From: Pseudoalteromonas sp. UG3-2
GTDB taxonomy: Bacteria > Pseudomonadota > Gammaproteobacteria > Enterobacterales > Alteromonadaceae
Direction: 5' to 3'
Length of the DNA: 64,000 nt
Assembly (NCBI RefSeq): GCF_037120705.1
Contig: NZ_JAWLJU010000002.1
Coordinates: 372,001-436,000 of the forward strand
Under the pieces are notes generated by a model, which ran no database searches, was not told the origin of the DNA, and worked only from the letters and a program-made list of their open reading frames with translations. Each line of letters opens with the position of its first letter. Position 1 is the first letter of the stretch. A program made the translations under genes and the position numbers. Of the stretch, positions 62,772 to 64,000 are shown piece after piece.

Positions 62772-63525
62772 CGGCTTGCAGAACCTTAGGCTGAGTACGA
62801 ATTAGACTGGTGTAGCGTTTTGGCGTTAACCCTAATAGCGCCTTAAACTCGCGCTGCAAGTGGGCTTGATCGGAAAAGTGGCAAGCCAGTGCAACGTCTG
62901 CGAGGGAAGCGTGGGGGTGTTGCTTAAGTATGGTTTTCACCTTACGTATGCGATAAATACGCGCTAAGCACTTTGGCGTCAGGCCGCATTGCTTTTTGAC
63001 CTGTCTTTCTAATTGGCGTTGGCTTAATGGCGTATGTTGATAGGCCAATGGTAGCGGTTCCATAGCGGTAATGCGCTGAATAAAGCGTTGGCTCTGAGCC
63101 ATTGCTGCTGGCGGGGAGGTAAAGTTCATGTAGGGCGTTAAAAGTTGTTCTAGGTTTGCCAAAGATGGTTGCAGCTGCATTTGCTTGGTCACCTTTTTTA
63201 GCAGCTCAGGTTGCAGCAAAGGATGCTGGCTATCACTTAAATAGCGGTATACGCCAGGTTGAAAACGTATACCACAAAAGCAGCTGCCCGGAGTGACTTT
63301 GAGTGCAGTGGCATAAGGTGTGGCTGTGTGGACATAATAACTGTTGTGACAAAAGCGACCATCAAGCGTAATTTCACCACAAATTGGTATCACAATACCG
63401 TCTCCACCATCACAAGGGAGCCATTGCAATCCCCTTTGATCAGCTTGTGCAAACCATATGGCTTGCACAAATGTCTGCAGCTTTCCTTGCGGATGGAGCA
63501 ATTGTAACTTAATACTATTATTCAT
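62752..63525 (-). CDS. AraC-family transcriptional regulator
   Basis: The 257-residue protein has an N-terminal sensor domain (DUF6597-like) with a GGDGIVIPICGEIT stretch, and a C-terminal double helix-turn-helix. The latter has the LSQRQLERQVKKQCGLTPKC recognition block near residue 170 and ASLADVALACHFSDQAHLQR near residue 213. It begins inside the end of the AhpD-like gene with an 8-base overlap, so the two are translated together. It probably senses a stress or metabolite linked to the AhpD-like protein. Confidence 0.88.
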   Translation of the reverse strand: MNNSIKLQLLHPQGKLQTFVQAIWFAQADQRGLQWLPCDGGDGIVIPICGEITLDGRFCHNSYYVHTATPYATALKVTPGSCFCGIRFQPGVYRYLSDSQHPLLQPELLKKVTKQMQLQPSLANLEQLLTPYMNFTSPPAAMAQSQRFIQRITAMEPLPLAYQHTPLSQRQLERQVKKQCGLTPKCLARIYRIRKVKTILKQHPHASLADVALACHFSDQAHLQREFKALLGLTPKRYTSLIRTQPKVLQAVISDSH

Positions 63526-63964
63526 TGAATACCACTTCGGGCTTAAACATTTTCACCATACGATTCCAGCTATTGATGGCGTTGATGGCTATGGTGAGGG
63601 TGACGAGAGCGTCTTCATCAAATTCTGCACTGAGCTGTTGATATAAAGTATCGTCAATTGTTTTGCCTAGTGTCAAGCGTTCACATAATTGTAAAGCAGC
63701 ACGCTCTTTGTGGTTATACAGTGACGTATCTTGCCAGGCACTTAAGGCAATAATGTGAATATCCCTGATCCCATTCATACGGGCTTGGTGGGTGTGCATA
63801 GCAATACAAAATGCACACTGGTTAAGTTGCGATGCTCTGAGCTTAATTAGCTCCAAAATGGTAATACCCACAGTTGCTTCGGCATGATGATGCAATAAGG
63901 TTTCTTGGCGCATCAAGTGCTGCATGAGTTCTGGTGTGTGGTCAAAATAATTGGCGCGTTGCAT
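63518..63964 (-). CDS. Carboxymuconolactone-decarboxylase/AhpD-like protein
   Basis: The 148-residue protein has the AhpD core motif LNQCAFCIAMHTHQAR, with the redox CxxC (here CAFC) and nearby His residues near residue 52. This pattern is that of alkylhydroperoxidase-like proteins that use the Cys pair to remove peroxides. No decarboxylase context is present. The ATG is preceded by AAAGGAG at eight bases. It is followed by an AraC regulator with an 8-base overlap. The upstream end of the window is 36 bases away, so promoter features are outside view. Confidence 0.9.
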   Translation of the reverse strand: MQRANYFDHTPELMQHLMRQETLLHHHAEATVGITILELIKLRASQLNQCAFCIAMHTHQARMNGIRDIHIIALSAWQDTSLYNHKERAALQLCERLTLGKTIDDTLYQQLSAEFDEDALVTLTIAINAINSWNRMVKMFKPEVVFNE

Positions 63965-64000
63965 AGGTTGTACTCCTTTGATTTTGGAAACAACCTCACT

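Overview
The window looks like chromosome of a marine gammaproteobacterium of the Alteromonadales, most likely Pseudoalteromonas or a close relative. This rests on recognised gene orders (rne/rluC-yceD-rpmF-plsX-fabDG-acpP-fabF-pabC-mltG, yejK-yejL-yejM, trp-rnm-yciO-scpAB-rluB-yciK-sohB), on marker proteins (VolA-type surface lysophospholipase, fused TrpCF, BicA-like SulP carrier) and on moderate GC. The genus is inferred, not proven. No rRNA, tRNA, CRISPR array, prophage or complete insertion sequence was seen.

Layout. 1-5.3 kb: the end of a long beta-ketoacyl-ACP synthase, a secreted serine hydrolase, and a glutathione-dependent formaldehyde detoxification pair with a divergent LysR regulator. 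5.3-7.0 kb: BicA-like SulP carrier. 7.1-20.5 kb: RNase E facing the rluC / ribosomal protein L32 / fatty-acid synthesis cluster. 20.6-27.5 kb: aceK coupled to a LysR gene, and the envelope/nucleoid set yejM-yejL divergent from yejK. 27.6-29.1 kb: an outer-membrane barrel protein and a small phosphate-binding-like protein.

29.2-33.0 kb is accessory DNA. Three small plus-strand genes, one minimal reading frame and two long direct repeats are separated by hairpins with the architecture of integron attC sites. No integrase lies in the window, so this looks like a cluster of gene cassettes lacking an integrase. 33.3-41.9 kb: ordinary chromosome, with a PhoP/PhoQ-type operon, an AI-2E family permease, a sodium symporter and HU.

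41.9-57.2 kb: the tryptophan operon trpE-G-D-CF-B-A, read on the minus strand. It is preceded by two complete attenuators in series, each with its own leader peptide of three consecutive Trp codons, an antiterminator and a terminator. Divergent from it run rnm, yciO, scpA, scpB and rluB, then yciK, volA and sohB. 57.4-64 kb: a PhnD-like binding protein with a histidine kinase, a LytS/LytT-type pair with a hydrolase, and an AraC regulator with an AhpD-like protein.

The two most notable observations are the tandem trp attenuators (48469-48711) and the attC-like cassette cluster (29955-33032). A 161-bp MITE-like element, present in two full copies, one internally deleted copy and one remnant, is third. 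Two of its copies begin exactly at the stop codon of a neighbouring gene.
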